Assembly (NCBI RefSeq): GCF_024168485.1
Contig: NZ_JALJVY010000003.1
Location: 186,001-250,000, forward strand
DNA length: 64,000 bases
Reading direction: 5' to 3'
DNA from: Sphingobium sp. OAS761
GTDB lineage: Bacteria > Pseudomonadota > Alphaproteobacteria > Sphingomonadales > Sphingomonadaceae
Positions 45,629-53,768 of this stretch are shown piece by piece. Each line of letters opens with the position of its first letter. Within the stretch, counting starts at the first letter, position 1. The translations under genes were made by a program, and so were the position numbers. The notes under the pieces are model-generated. The model was not told where the DNA came from. It searched no databases and saw only the letters and a program-made list of their open reading frames with translations.

Positions 45629-45686
45629 CTGAAAAGGCGAAGATTTGCGGACGCAAATCTGCAAATCCGCGAACTTTGCGAAACAG
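45629..45686 (-). promoter_or_regulatory. Propionate-regulon operator, copy C (before the prpC-prpB cluster)
   Basis: The plus strand reads CTGAAAAGGC, GAAGATTTG, 10-bp spacer, TCTGCAAATC, two bases, CGAACTTTGC, matching copies A and B with identical spacing. This copy also contains a perfect AGATTTGC/GCAAATCT inverted repeat around GGAC. It ends 37 bp before the ATG of the 101-residue gene. Confidence 0.85.
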
Positions 45687-45908
45687 TGCCTGTCTGAGAT
45701 TGTCGTTCCGCTCCTCGCCAAATCAGATGGCTACGCAGTCCTCCTCCCCTCGGCTCGGAAACGTTGGCCGTAATTCGGGCGAACGCCGCTCTAATAGGTG
45801 CGAGAAGGCGAGGTGATGTTGTGGCTTGCGCAATATAGCCTTTAGGGGAATGGTGTCGTTCCGAATGGATTAACTGGATGACGGCTAAGTTCGCGGATAC
45901 AACCCCGA

Positions 45909-46418
45909 TCAATGATCCCAAGCGCTGAGTGAGGCAGCGATATCTCCAATTGAGCGGAACAAGATCAGCGGATCGTCCTTGGAGGGTAGAAATCCCCACC
46001 TTCGCCAGAACGCTGCCGCCTCATCATCCACGGCGTTGACCACCATCGCGCGCCCACCGATCAGCCGGGAGGCGGTCACGCATCGCTGCAATGCATGCTT
46101 GAGCAGACCGGCGCCGATGCCTTTACCGACCCAGCTTTGATCCGTGGCAAGTTGCGCCAAAAGCAGGCACGGGACGGGATCGGGCGGTTGCCCGGTTCGG
46201 ATAGATCGGGGAAGCTGAGCCGGAATGATCGACGTCGGCGCAAGCCCATAATAGCCGATGACCTGCCCACCGTCGTGGACCACCATGACCGCCGTGAAGC
46301 CCTTTTCCTGATTGGCGAGTGCTCGTGTCTGCAACCAGCGGTCGAGCGAGGGTTTGCCGCAGGAGAAGCCGGATACGCCATGTGCGGCCGTAAGCGGCTC
46401 GGGGCCGGAGATCGCCAA
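45909..46418 (-). CDS. GNAT acetyltransferase toxin (TacT/AtaT-like)
   Basis: A 169-residue GNAT protein: opening SGPEPLTAAHGVSGFSCGKPSLDRWL, YYGLAPTSI, LLLAQLATDQSWVGKGIGAGLLKHAL (acetyl-CoA loop) and GGRAMVVNAVDDEAAAFWRRWGF. This is the GNAT branch paired with DUF1778 antitoxins, whose toxins acetylate the amino group of charged tRNAs and stop translation. It starts 3 bp after the DUF1778 gene, the usual order. Which tRNA is hit cannot be read. Confidence 0.9.
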   Translation of the reverse strand: MAISGPEPLTAAHGVSGFSCGKPSLDRWLQTRALANQEKGFTAVMVVHDGGQVIGYYGLAPTSIIPAQLPRSIRTGQPPDPVPCLLLAQLATDQSWVGKGIGAGLLKHALQRCVTASRLIGGRAMVVNAVDDEAAAFWRRWGFLPSKDDPLILFRSIGDIAASLSAWDH

Positions 46419-46421
46419 GGA

Positions 46422-46724
46422 TTATTCCCCGGTAGCGGAGTGGTCAGCTTCCCAGGGCGCAACACGGCGGAACAGTTCTGCCATTTCGGGAACGGGAACC
46501 GCTGGGCCGGACACGGCGGCCATGAACGCGTCGAACCCTTCAGCGCTCATGCGGATCGGTGTGGTTTCCATCAGCACCTCCTCGGCCGCACGCACGGCGG
46601 CATCGCGCACGAAATCGGTGCGCGAACGTCCCCGCAGTCTAGCGGCACGGTCGATGATGGCGATGTCGGTATCCGGTAGCCTCATGGACAGCGGATGTTC
46701 CTTGCGTTGTACGGGCTGCGGCAT
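46422..46724 (-). CDS. DUF1778 ribbon-helix-helix antitoxin (TacA-like)
   Basis: The 100-residue protein has an N-terminal ribbon-helix-helix (KEHPLSMRLPDTDIAIIDRAARLRGRSRTDFVRDAAVRAAEE in pieces, about 8-50) and a disordered C-terminal tail that would wrap the toxin. DUF1778 antitoxins neutralise adjacent GNAT toxins and repress their operon. A TTGTATTGC/GCAATACAA palindrome 30-52 bp upstream is the likely operator. Nearly contiguous with the toxin gene. Confidence 0.9.
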   Translation of the reverse strand: MPQPVQRKEHPLSMRLPDTDIAIIDRAARLRGRSRTDFVRDAAVRAAEEVLMETTPIRMSAEGFDAFMAAVSGPAVPVPEMAELFRRVAPWEADHSATGE

Positions 46725-46753
46725 GATTCACCTCCACCAACCTATATGACAGA

Positions 46754-46776
46754 TTGTATTGCATTTTGCAATACAA
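46754..46776 (-). promoter_or_regulatory. Palindromic operator of the toxin-antitoxin module
   Basis: TTGTATTGC (46754-46762) and GCAATACAA (46768-46776) are perfect 9-bp arms around ATTTT. The site lies 30 bp before the antitoxin start, where RHH antitoxins usually bind for autorepression. Its low GC content contrasts with the surrounding DNA. Confidence 0.75.
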
Positions 46777-46865
46777 GATAGCGCGGGCAGCAAGCAATGA
46801 CCTGATCTGCCCCCCGCTGAGTGGCCCAGAGACTATGATAGTCTGGACCACGAAAGGGACGATGA

Positions 46866-47144
46866 ATGTCGAGCAAGAAGCCCAAGCCGGAAGAGATTAT
46901 CGGCAAGCTGCGTGAAGTTGAGATTGTGTTGGCGCAGGGAGCCTCGACAGCAGAGGCGTGCCGACGGATCGCGGTCAGCGAGCAGACATACTATCGCTGG
47001 CGCAAGGAATATGGCGGGCTGAAGACCGACCAGGCGCGGTGGATGAAGGATCTGGAGAAAGAGAACCAGCGGCTACGCCGGGCGATTTCGGATCTGACGT
47101 TGGACAAGCTGATCTTGCAGGAGGCTGCCAAGGGAAACTTCTAA
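46866..47144 (+). CDS. IS3-family OrfA (transposase helix-turn-helix subunit)
   Basis: A complete 92-residue OrfA: KPKPEEIIGKLREVEIVLAQ, CRRIAVSEQTYYRWRKEYGG as the helix-turn-helix, and a leucine-rich tail RWMKDLEKENQRLRRAISDL ending in EAAKGNF, typical of the IS407-like group. In intact elements a frameshift near the stop joins it to OrfB. Alone it can bind ends but not cut DNA. Confidence 0.9.
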   Translation: MSSKKPKPEEIIGKLREVEIVLAQGASTAEACRRIAVSEQTYYRWRKEYGGLKTDQARWMKDLEKENQRLRRAISDLTLDKLILQEAAKGNF

Positions 47145-47600
47145 GCCCCGCGCGGCGGCGGCGCTGCATCGATCAGTTGCGACGAGATTTGCCGATCCGG
47201 GTGTCCGAGCGATGGATATGCCGGGTGCTGGGGCAGCATCGATCGACACAGCGCAAGTTGCCGCGTGGGGCGGATGACGAACAGGCGCTCACGGAAGACA
47301 TCATCGCGTTGGCGAAACAATATGGTCGCTATGGCTACCGCCGGGTGACGGCGTTGCTGTGCCATGCGGGGTGGACGGTGAACCACAAACGGGTCGAGCG
47401 GATATGGCGACGCGAGGGACTGAAGGTCCCGCTGCGCCAACCCAAACGGGGACGCCTGTGGCTCAACGGGTCGCTTCGCGACGAACTGCTCAACGGCGAG
47501 ATCTTCTACAGCCTCGTCGAAGCCAAGGTGCTGATCGAAGCTTGGCGGCGGCATTACAACACCGTCCGCCCGCACAGCAGCCTTGGATACCGACCGGCAC
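47141..47600 (+). pseudogene. IS3-family OrfB with the DDE core deleted
   Basis: The N-terminal part (LPIRVSERWICRVLGQHRST, YGRYGYRRVTALLCHAGWTV, KRVERIWRREGLKVPLRQPK, RGRLWLN) joins at about 47465-47470 to the C-terminal SLRDELLNGEIFYSL, EAKVLIEAWRRHYNTVRPHS, SLGYRP. In normal OrfB roughly 110 residues with the three DDE acids lie between these parts. The joint falls where both flanks encode an Asn (AAC), suggesting recombination at short homology. Beyond SLGYRP the usual end is replaced by other sequence. Confidence 0.88.
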
Positions 47601-47603
47601 ATG

Positions 47604-47989
47604 ATGCGCCGGAGGATCATCGGCCGATTCAAACGGTCGAAGCAGGGCGGATGGGAAGGCGAGATCAGCACGCTCGCGATCCAGCGGCAGATCCGTCTCG
47701 TTCCCAATGACGACCGCGTGAGCAACCGAGCACCATCGTTCCGTGTCATGCTGGGCTGGCACCATCGTTCCGTGTCATGCTGGGCTGGCACCACATAGGC
47801 GATGCCTGGGAACGCGCATCGCATAGCGAGCCGCCGCGCGAGTATCTTCGTGTTCGGATCGACGATCCGTTCTATCCAATCAGCGCCATGCTGTTCCCCG
47901 ATGCCGAGGGGCTGACGGCGCATCTGGTACTGCCACCGTCTGACCCGCGCTCGAAAACGACAAGAGGAGTGGGCAGTGAACGAGGATGA
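47604..47989 (+). pseudogene. DUF736 gene broken by a 29-bp tandem duplication
   Basis: The frame from ATG 47604 encodes a DUF736 protein start (IIGRFKRSKQGGWEGEIST, QIRLVPNDDRVSNRAPSFRV, MLGWHH), then leaves frame at the duplicated segment; the rest continues in another frame from about 47777 (MLGWHHIGDAWERASHSEPP, REYLRVRIDDPFYPISAMLF, EGLTAHLVL). Removing one 29-bp copy restores a single frame. DUF736 genes mark plasmids and integrative elements of alphaproteobacteria, so this is a scrap of such an element. Confidence 0.85.
47731..47788 (+). repeat. Two perfect 29-bp tandem repeats inside the DUF736 gene
   Basis: The unit starting CACCATCGTTCCGTGTCATG and ending CTGGGCTGG is present at 47731-47759 and again at 47760-47788 with no differences; a partial third start (CACCA) follows. 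Because 29 is not a multiple of three, the duplication shifts the reading frame. Perfect identity implies a recent event. Confidence 0.95.
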
Positions 47990-48199
47990 AGGTCTTGGAC
48001 CCCACGGGAGTTGGCAAAGTTCCTCTCATATTCCGAAACCACCATCTGCCGGATGGTGTCGCAAAGTCCCGAAAAGCTGCCGCCGCGTGTCGCGGCGCTT
48101 GCCCGTCCGCGGTGGCTACCGGAGGTCGCTCGTGAATGGGCAAAGGAGAGCAGCGAACTGCCGATCGGGAGAGGCGGGCGGCCCCGGAAAATCCGGTGA
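47990..48199 (+). pseudogene. AlpA/excisionase-like HTH protein, 5' end damaged
   Basis: The frame reads WTPRELAKFLSYSETTICRM, VSQSPEKLPPRVAALARPRW, LPEVAREWAKES, ending GRPRKIR. The helix-turn-helix around LAKFLSYSETTICRMV and the PRVAALARPRW loop resemble small DNA-binding proteins encoded next to DUF736 on mobile elements. An in-frame stop at 47987 and no ATG leave only a TTG at 48011, so the start is doubtful and a small frameshift upstream is likely. Confidence 0.5.
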
Positions 48200-48282
48200 C
48201 GGAGCAGTCAAAACGCCCGTCATCCATCCGGATTTTTGCACCGCTCACAGCATATTCGGGGATGGCAGTGTGCCAAACCCCC

Positions 48283-48311
48283 AAAAATATCCTTTGTTTT
48301 CAAAGGATATT
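48283..48311 (-). terminator. Intrinsic terminator of tRNA-Leu
   Basis: On the minus strand, directly after the tRNA, AATATCCTTTG (48311-48301) pairs with CAAAGGATATT (48296-48286) around AAAA, and TTTTT closes the structure. An 11-bp stem plus U-tract right behind the CCA end is a textbook terminator. Confidence 0.85.
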
Positions 48312-48397
48312 GGTGCGGTCGAGAAGACTCGAACTTCCACGGCCTTTCGGCCACAACGACCTCAACGTTGCGCGTCTACCAGTTCCGCCACGACCGC
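48311..48397 (-). tRNA. tRNA-Leu (GAG)
   Basis: On the minus strand an 87-nt class II tRNA: acceptor GCGGTCG with CGACCGC, D arm GGCGGAACTGGTAGACGC, anticodon loop TTGAGGT with GAG, long variable arm TGGCCGAAAGGCCG, T arm AGTTCGAGTCTTCT, and encoded CCA. Mobile-element scraps lie just beyond its 3' end, so it may have been an integration site. Confidence 0.97.
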
Positions 48398-48547
48398 ACT
48401 TACAAGGGGAACCGGCAGGGCCGGCACCTGATAGGAGGCGGCCCTTAGCAAAGGGTTTTGCCCCATGCAACAACCGATCAACATTTGCGTTGAGATTGTC
48501 CGTGAGAGCATGTGTGCGCCAGCCGAGAGCGCGAAAGGAGGGAGCCG

Positions 48548-49135
48548 ATGCGATTACGGATGTTGTCCACAGGGACGGTGGTGGCGGCCACCGCCATGGG
48601 AATAGGCCTTGCTGGCTACGCGACCAGCCCGCAGCGGTCGCCGACCGGCTATGACGATGCACCGTTGCCGGAAATGCCGGTCAGTTTCGCGTCTGGCGAG
48701 GCCGACACGGAGGACGTGCGCGGTCCGGTGGTGATCCATTGCACCGGGTGCGGGCCTACACTGGCGGACAGGCGCTTCGCAGCCGACATGGCCGGTCTGG
48801 ACAGCTACGGAATGGTTTCCGCGACATCGGATCCTGTCGTGCGCGACTATATGGACGATGCACCACCGGAAGCGGAGCCTGCCGCCTATCGCGATCCGGC
48901 ACCGTCGCCGATGCATTATCTGCCGCCGCGGATCGAACGGTTCATGCGCGGCGAACTGGCGGACGCTCGTGTGACATCCGTGCCCGTCCGCTTCGTCACA
49001 GTCGCCCGAGGTGCCGTCGATGACACCGCGCCGGCCGGATCCGGCCGGACCGCGGACGCGGCGCCCGACAGTCAGCCGTCGGCCGGCCCGCCGGGATCGC
49101 CGCTGGCACGCGGCGCGCTCGCCGCGGCCGAATGA
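48548..49135 (+). CDS. Exported or membrane-anchored protein of unknown function
   Basis: A 195-residue protein with an N-terminal hydrophobic segment (MRLRMLSTGTVVAATAMGIG, about 1-26). The rest is rich in Pro, Ala and Asp, with a cysteine pair in VIHCTGCGPTLADRRFAAD that could bind metal or form a disulfide. Disorder is likely in the last 40 residues. ATG 48548 is preferred: GGAGGGAG lies just upstream. It abuts the gltB stop on the other strand. No family recognised. Confidence 0.65.
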   Translation: MRLRMLSTGTVVAATAMGIGLAGYATSPQRSPTGYDDAPLPEMPVSFASGEADTEDVRGPVVIHCTGCGPTLADRRFAADMAGLDSYGMVSATSDPVVRDYMDDAPPEAEPAAYRDPAPSPMHYLPPRIERFMRGELADARVTSVPVRFVTVARGAVDDTAPAGSGRTADAAPDSQPSAGPPGSPLARGALAAAE

Positions 49136-52100
49136 TCATTCCGCGGCGACGACCTCCGCCGCATTGTCGCTGAGCGGATGCGACAGGCGGTTGACCATTT
49201 CCTTCGGGCAAACCTGCCAAAAATATCGCCGCCAGCGATCCCAGTCCTCCAGGATGCTGTTCGACCATCGGCTGTCCGTGGCGGCCGCATGCTCGGCTAC
49301 CAGAGTCCGGACGACATCTTCCCAGTGCGCGCTTTCCAGCCGCTGCCAGACGATGCTTTCAGCATTTGCACGGCTGGGGAAGCTGCCGTCCTCATCCAGG
49401 ATGAAGGCCATGCCCCCCGTCATGCCCGCGCCGAAATTGGCGCCGGTCCGACCGAGGATGACCGCCGTACCGCCGGTCATATATTCGCACCCGTTCGCGC
49501 CGCAGCCTTCGACCACCACCTGTGCGCCCGAATTGCGGACCGCGAAGCGCTCGCCCGCCTGCCCGGCCGCGAACAGCTTGCCGGCGGTCGCGCCATAGAG
49601 GACAGTATTGCCGATGATCGTGTTGTCCTTCGACGACAGCGGCGAGGAAACGGTCGTGCGCACCTTGATGATGCCGCCCGACAGACCCTTGCCGACATAG
49701 TCGTTTGCGTCACCGAACACTTCGAGCGTGATGCCCTTGCACAGGAAGGCACCCAGAGACTGGCCCGCGCTGCCGCGCAACCGCACCGTCAGATGCCCGT
49801 CCGCCAGCGCCGACATGCCGAATTTCTCGGTGATCTTCGCCGAGAGGCGGGTGCCGACCGCGCGATGGGTGTTGCGCACGGTGTAGGTGAGCTGCATCTT
49901 TTCGCCGCGTTCGAACACGGCGCGCGCATCCTTCATCATCTGCGCGTCCAGGCTGTCGGGCACCTCGTTGCGATACTGGTCCAGGCTGAAGCGGCGCTGA
50001 TGATCGTCGGCGTCGACCTTGGCCAGGATCGGGTTGAGGTCGAGATCGTCGAGATGCTCGGCGCCGCGATTGACCTGCTTGAGCAGTTCGGTCCGCCCGA
50101 TCACCTCGTCCAGGCTGCGATAGCCGAGACGCGCCAGGATTTCCCGCACCTCTTCCGCGATGAAGGTCATGAGATTGATGACCTTCTCCGGCGTGCCGGT
50201 GAATTTCTGGCGCAGCTTCTCGTCCTGAACGCACACGCCCACCGGACAGGTGTTCGAATGGCACTGGCGCACCATGATGCAACCCATGGCGACGAGGGAG
50301 AGCGTGCCGATGCCGAATTCTTCCGCGCCCAGGATCGCGGCGATCACGATGTCGCGCCCGGTCTTGAGGCCGCCGTCAGTGCGCAGCTTCACCCTATGGC
50401 GCAGACCGTTGAGAGTCAGCACCTGATTGGCTTCGCTAAGACCCATTTCCCACGGCGTGCCCGCATATTTGATGCTGGTTTGGGGGGAAGCACCGGTGCC
50501 GCCGACATGGCCCGCGACCAGGATGACGTCGGCGTGCGCCTTGGCGACGCCCGCTGCCACGGTACCAATGCCGGCCTGGCTCACCAGCTTCACGCAGACG
50601 CGCGCGCGCGGATTGATCTGCTTGCAGTCGTAGATGAGCTGCGCCAGATCCTCGATCGAATAGATGTCATGGTGCGGCGGCGGCGAAATCAGCGTCACGC
50701 CGGGCGTCGAATGGCGCAGCTTGGCGATGAACTCGGTAACCTTGAAACCGGGTAGCTGGCCGCCCTCGCCGGGCTTGGCGCCCTGCGCGACCTTGATCTC
50801 GATCTCCTCGGCGGACCCCAGATATTCGGCGTGGACGCCGAAGCGGCCCGACGCGATCTGCTTGATGACCGAATTGGCGTTGTCGCCATTTTCATAGGGC
50901 TTGAAGCGTGCGGCATCTTCGCCGCCCTCCCCCGACACCGCCTTGGCGCCGATGCGGTTCATGGCGATCGCCAGCGTCTCATGCGCTTCGGGCGACAGCG
51001 CGCCCAGGCTCATGCCCGGCGTCACGAAGCGCTTGCGGATTTCCGTGGTGGCTTCCACCTCGTCAATCGGAACCGCTTCGCGGGCGAAGTTGAATTCCAT
51101 CAGGTCGCGCAGATAGACCGGCGGCAGATCACGCACACCGCGCGAAAATTGCAGATAGGTCGAATAGCTGTCGGTGCCGACCGCCGTCTGGAGCAGATGC
51201 ATCAGCTGCGCCGAGTAGGCATGGCTTTCCCCGCCGTTGCGCTGGCGATAGAAGCCGCCCACCGGCAGGCGCACGACCGCGCTGTCATAGGCAGCCTGAT
51301 GACGCAGCATCGCGCTGTAGTGCAGCGACTGATAGCCTTCGCCCGATATTTTCGCAGGCATGCCGGGGAACAGGTCGTTCACCAGCGCGCGGGACAGGCC
51401 CACCGCTTCGAAATTATAGCCACCGCGATAGGAGCTGATGACCGCAATGCCCATTTTGGACATGATTTTCAGCAGGCCTTCGTTGATCGCGATACGATAG
51501 CGTTCGATGCACTGGTCGAGCGACAGGTCGCCGAACAGGCCGCGCGCGTGGCGATCGGCGATTCCCGCTTCGGCCAGATAGGCGTTCACCGTCGTCGCGC
51601 CGACGCCGATCAGCACCGCGAAATAATGGGTATCCAGCGCCTCGGCGCAGCGCACGTTGATCGATGCGTAGGAACGCAGCCCCTTGCGCACCAGATGCGT
51701 GTGCACCGCCGCTGCCGCCAGCACGCCGGCGATCGCGATGCGATCGGGACCGATATGCTCGTCGGTCAGGAAGATTTCCGTGCGCCCCTCCCGCACCGCC
51801 TGCTCGGCTTCCTCGCGAATGCGGGCAATGGCGGCGCGCAACTGTTCCTGCCCGCCCTCGGCCGGGAAGGTACAGTTTATCTCGGCCACGGCCGAGCCGA
51901 AATTCGCCTTCAGCCGCGCCCATTCGGCGCTGGTGATCGCCGGCGATTCCAGCACCAGCACATGGCTGTTCTGCGCACCTTCCTCCAATATATTGTGGAG
52001 GTTGGAAAAGCGCGTCTTGAGGCTCATCACATGCCGTTCGCGCAGGCTGTCGATCGGCGGATTGGTGACCTGACTGAAATTCTGGCGGAAGAAATGGCTG

Positions 52101-53674
52101 ACCGTGCGCGGCTTGTCGGAAATGACGGCCAGCGGCGTGTCGTCGCCCATGGAGCCCACGGCTTCTTTGGCATCCTCCACCATGGGGCTGAGGATCAGTT
52201 CCATGTCTTCCAGCGTCATGTTGGCCGCGACCTGCCGGCGCGTGAGTTCCGCCCGGTCCCAGTCCGGCAGCGCGCTTGGCGCTTCGGCCAGGTCGTCGAC
52301 GGTCAGGAAGTCCTTGATCAGTTCGCCATAGGGACGCTCCGCCGCGATCCGGTCCTTGATCGCGCGGTCGTCGAAGATTTCGCCTTCGGCGAGGTCGACG
52401 GCGATCATCTGGCCGGGGCCCATGCGGCCCTTCTTGACGACGGTGGTTTCAGGCACGATCACCATGCCCGTTTCCGACCCCACGATCAGCAGATTGTCCC
52501 CGGTCAGCGTGTAACGCAGCGGGCGCAGCGCGTTGCGGTCCACGCCAGCAACCACCCAGCGGCCATCGGTCATGGCAAGGGCGGCGGGGCCGTCCCACGG
52601 CTCCATGACGCTGGCCAGATATTCGTACATGTCAGCATGCGCCTTGGGCAGTTCGGCGCTTTCGCCCTGCCATGCCTCGGGTACCAGCATCAGCTTGGCG
52701 GTCGGGGCGTCGCGCCCGGCGCGGCAGATCGCCTCGAACACGGCGTCCAATGCGGCGGTGTCGGACGCGCCGGCCGGGATTACCGGTTTGATGTCCTCCG
52801 ACTGTTCGCCGAAGGCCAGCGCGGCCATCTTGATCTCGTGGCTCTTCATCCAGTTCTTGTTGCCGCGGATCGTGTTGATCTCGCCGTTATGGGCGAGCGT
52901 GCGGAACGGCTGGGCCAGCCACCATTGCGGAAAGGTGTTGGTTGAATAGCGCTGGTGGAAGATGGCGACGCGGCTTTCGAACCGCTCATCCTGCAAATCG
53001 GGGTAGAAGACCGACAGCGATTCCGCCAGGAACAGCCCCTTGTAGATGATCGAGCGGCAGGACAGCGAACAGATGTAGAAATCCTGGATCTGCGCCGCGA
53101 TCACCTTGCGCTCGATGCGCCGGCGGATGAGGTAGAGATCCTTCTCGAACTCGGCCTGGTCGCGCTCCTCCGGCATCGGGCCGGCGATCATGATCTGCTC
53201 GATTTCCGGGCGGGTGCGCTGGGCCTTTTCACCGATGACCGACACGTCGACCGGCACCTGGCGCCACCCATAGATGGTATAGCCGGCGTCGATGATCTCC
53301 GCCTCGACGATGGTCCGGCAGGTTTCCTGCGCCGACAGGTCGGTGCGCGGCAGGAAGATCATGCCGACTGCCAGCCGGTTGGGCAGCGGCTTGTGGCCGC
53401 TGTCGGCGATGGCGTCATCGAAGAAGCGCACCGGCAGGTCGACATGGATGCCCGCGCCGTCGCCCGTCTTGCCATCGGCGTCCACCGCGCCGCGATGCCA
53501 CACGGCCTTGAGCGCGTCGATCGCGGAGGCCACAACCCGGCGCGATGGCTTGCCATCGGTCGCGGCGACCAGGCCAACGCCGCATGCGTCGGATTCGAGT
53601 TCGGGGTGATACATGCCCTCGGCAGCGATACGCGCGCGCTCTTCGGGGCTGGCCATGAAGTTGATGTCGGTCAT
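49136..53674 (-). CDS. gltB: Glutamate synthase (NADPH) large subunit
   Basis: The 1512-residue protein has the complete GltB layout: a short propeptide before the amidotransferase cysteine C31 (MYHPELESDACGVGLVAATD), the class II amidotransferase domain (YSTNTFPQWWLAQPFRTLAHNGEINTIRGN), central domain, FMN-binding barrel (KVAQGAKPGEGGQLPG, LVAGHVGGTGASP), the 3Fe-4S cysteines in GCIMVRQCHSNTCPVGVC and the C-terminal GXGXG beta-helix (DNTIIGNTVLYGATAGKLFAAG). It transfers the glutamine amide to 2-oxoglutarate. gltD lies 94 bp upstream on the same strand. Confidence 0.98.
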   Translation of the reverse strand: MTDINFMASPEERARIAAEGMYHPELESDACGVGLVAATDGKPSRRVVASAIDALKAVWHRGAVDADGKTGDGAGIHVDLPVRFFDDAIADSGHKPLPNRLAVGMIFLPRTDLSAQETCRTIVEAEIIDAGYTIYGWRQVPVDVSVIGEKAQRTRPEIEQIMIAGPMPEERDQAEFEKDLYLIRRRIERKVIAAQIQDFYICSLSCRSIIYKGLFLAESLSVFYPDLQDERFESRVAIFHQRYSTNTFPQWWLAQPFRTLAHNGEINTIRGNKNWMKSHEIKMAALAFGEQSEDIKPVIPAGASDTAALDAVFEAICRAGRDAPTAKLMLVPEAWQGESAELPKAHADMYEYLASVMEPWDGPAALAMTDGRWVVAGVDRNALRPLRYTLTGDNLLIVGSETGMVIVPETTVVKKGRMGPGQMIAVDLAEGEIFDDRAIKDRIAAERPYGELIKDFLTVDDLAEAPSALPDWDRAELTRRQVAANMTLEDMELILSPMVEDAKEAVGSMGDDTPLAVISDKPRTVSHFFRQNFSQVTNPPIDSLRERHVMSLKTRFSNLHNILEEGAQNSHVLVLESPAITSAEWARLKANFGSAVAEINCTFPAEGGQEQLRAAIARIREEAEQAVREGRTEIFLTDEHIGPDRIAIAGVLAAAAVHTHLVRKGLRSYASINVRCAEALDTHYFAVLIGVGATTVNAYLAEAGIADRHARGLFGDLSLDQCIERYRIAINEGLLKIMSKMGIAVISSYRGGYNFEAVGLSRALVNDLFPGMPAKISGEGYQSLHYSAMLRHQAAYDSAVVRLPVGGFYRQRNGGESHAYSAQLMHLLQTAVGTDSYSTYLQFSRGVRDLPPVYLRDLMEFNFAREAVPIDEVEATTEIRKRFVTPGMSLGALSPEAHETLAIAMNRIGAKAVSGEGGEDAARFKPYENGDNANSVIKQIASGRFGVHAEYLGSAEEIEIKVAQGAKPGEGGQLPGFKVTEFIAKLRHSTPGVTLISPPPHHDIYSIEDLAQLIYDCKQINPRARVCVKLVSQAGIGTVAAGVAKAHADVILVAGHVGGTGASPQTSIKYAGTPWEMGLSEANQVLTLNGLRHRVKLRTDGGLKTGRDIVIAAILGAEEFGIGTLSLVAMGCIMVRQCHSNTCPVGVCVQDEKLRQKFTGTPEKVINLMTFIAEEVREILARLGYRSLDEVIGRTELLKQVNRGAEHLDDLDLNPILAKVDADDHQRRFSLDQYRNEVPDSLDAQMMKDARAVFERGEKMQLTYTVRNTHRAVGTRLSAKITEKFGMSALADGHLTVRLRGSAGQSLGAFLCKGITLEVFGDANDYVGKGLSGGIIKVRTTVSSPLSSKDNTIIGNTVLYGATAGKLFAAGQAGERFAVRNSGAQVVVEGCGANGCEYMTGGTAVILGRTGANFGAGMTGGMAFILDEDGSFPSRANAESIVWQRLESAHWEDVVRTLVAEHAAATDSRWSNSILEDWDRWRRYFWQVCPKEMVNRLSHPLSDNAAEVVAAE

Positions 53675-53697
53675 CAGCGCTTCCTCATAAAATCGTC

Positions 53698-53749
53698 CGG
53701 TTCGAGCCTGTCGGGTATCCCGTCCCCCGTTCTCGACAAGCTCGAACCG
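53698..53749 (-). repeat. REP-like palindrome between gltD and gltB
   Basis: CGGTTCGAGC-C-TGTCG (53698-53713) and CGACA-A-GCTCGAACCG (53734-53749) form an imperfect inverted repeat with a 20-bp loop. TTCGAGCCTGTCGAG-type palindromes occur many times in sphingomonad genomes as I recall. Here it separates the two glutamate synthase genes and may affect relative expression. Confidence 0.55.
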
Positions 53750-53768
53750 AACGGAGGTATGAAGGGGC

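Larger units (their letters stand above)
46799..47600 (+). mobile_element. Deletion derivative of an IS3-family element
   Basis: The element contains an intact orfA (46866-47144) and an orfB that has lost its DDE catalytic core and its last codons. The left end is near TGACCTGATCTGCCCCC (about 46799), inferred from the start of the non-coding leader; no matching right inverted repeat was found, and the sequence passes directly into a DUF736 gene at about 47600. The element cannot move by itself. End positions are approximate. Confidence 0.75.

Noticed and set aside
50831..52945. A 704-codon plus-strand frame
   Set aside because: It is antisense to gltB; no domain features.
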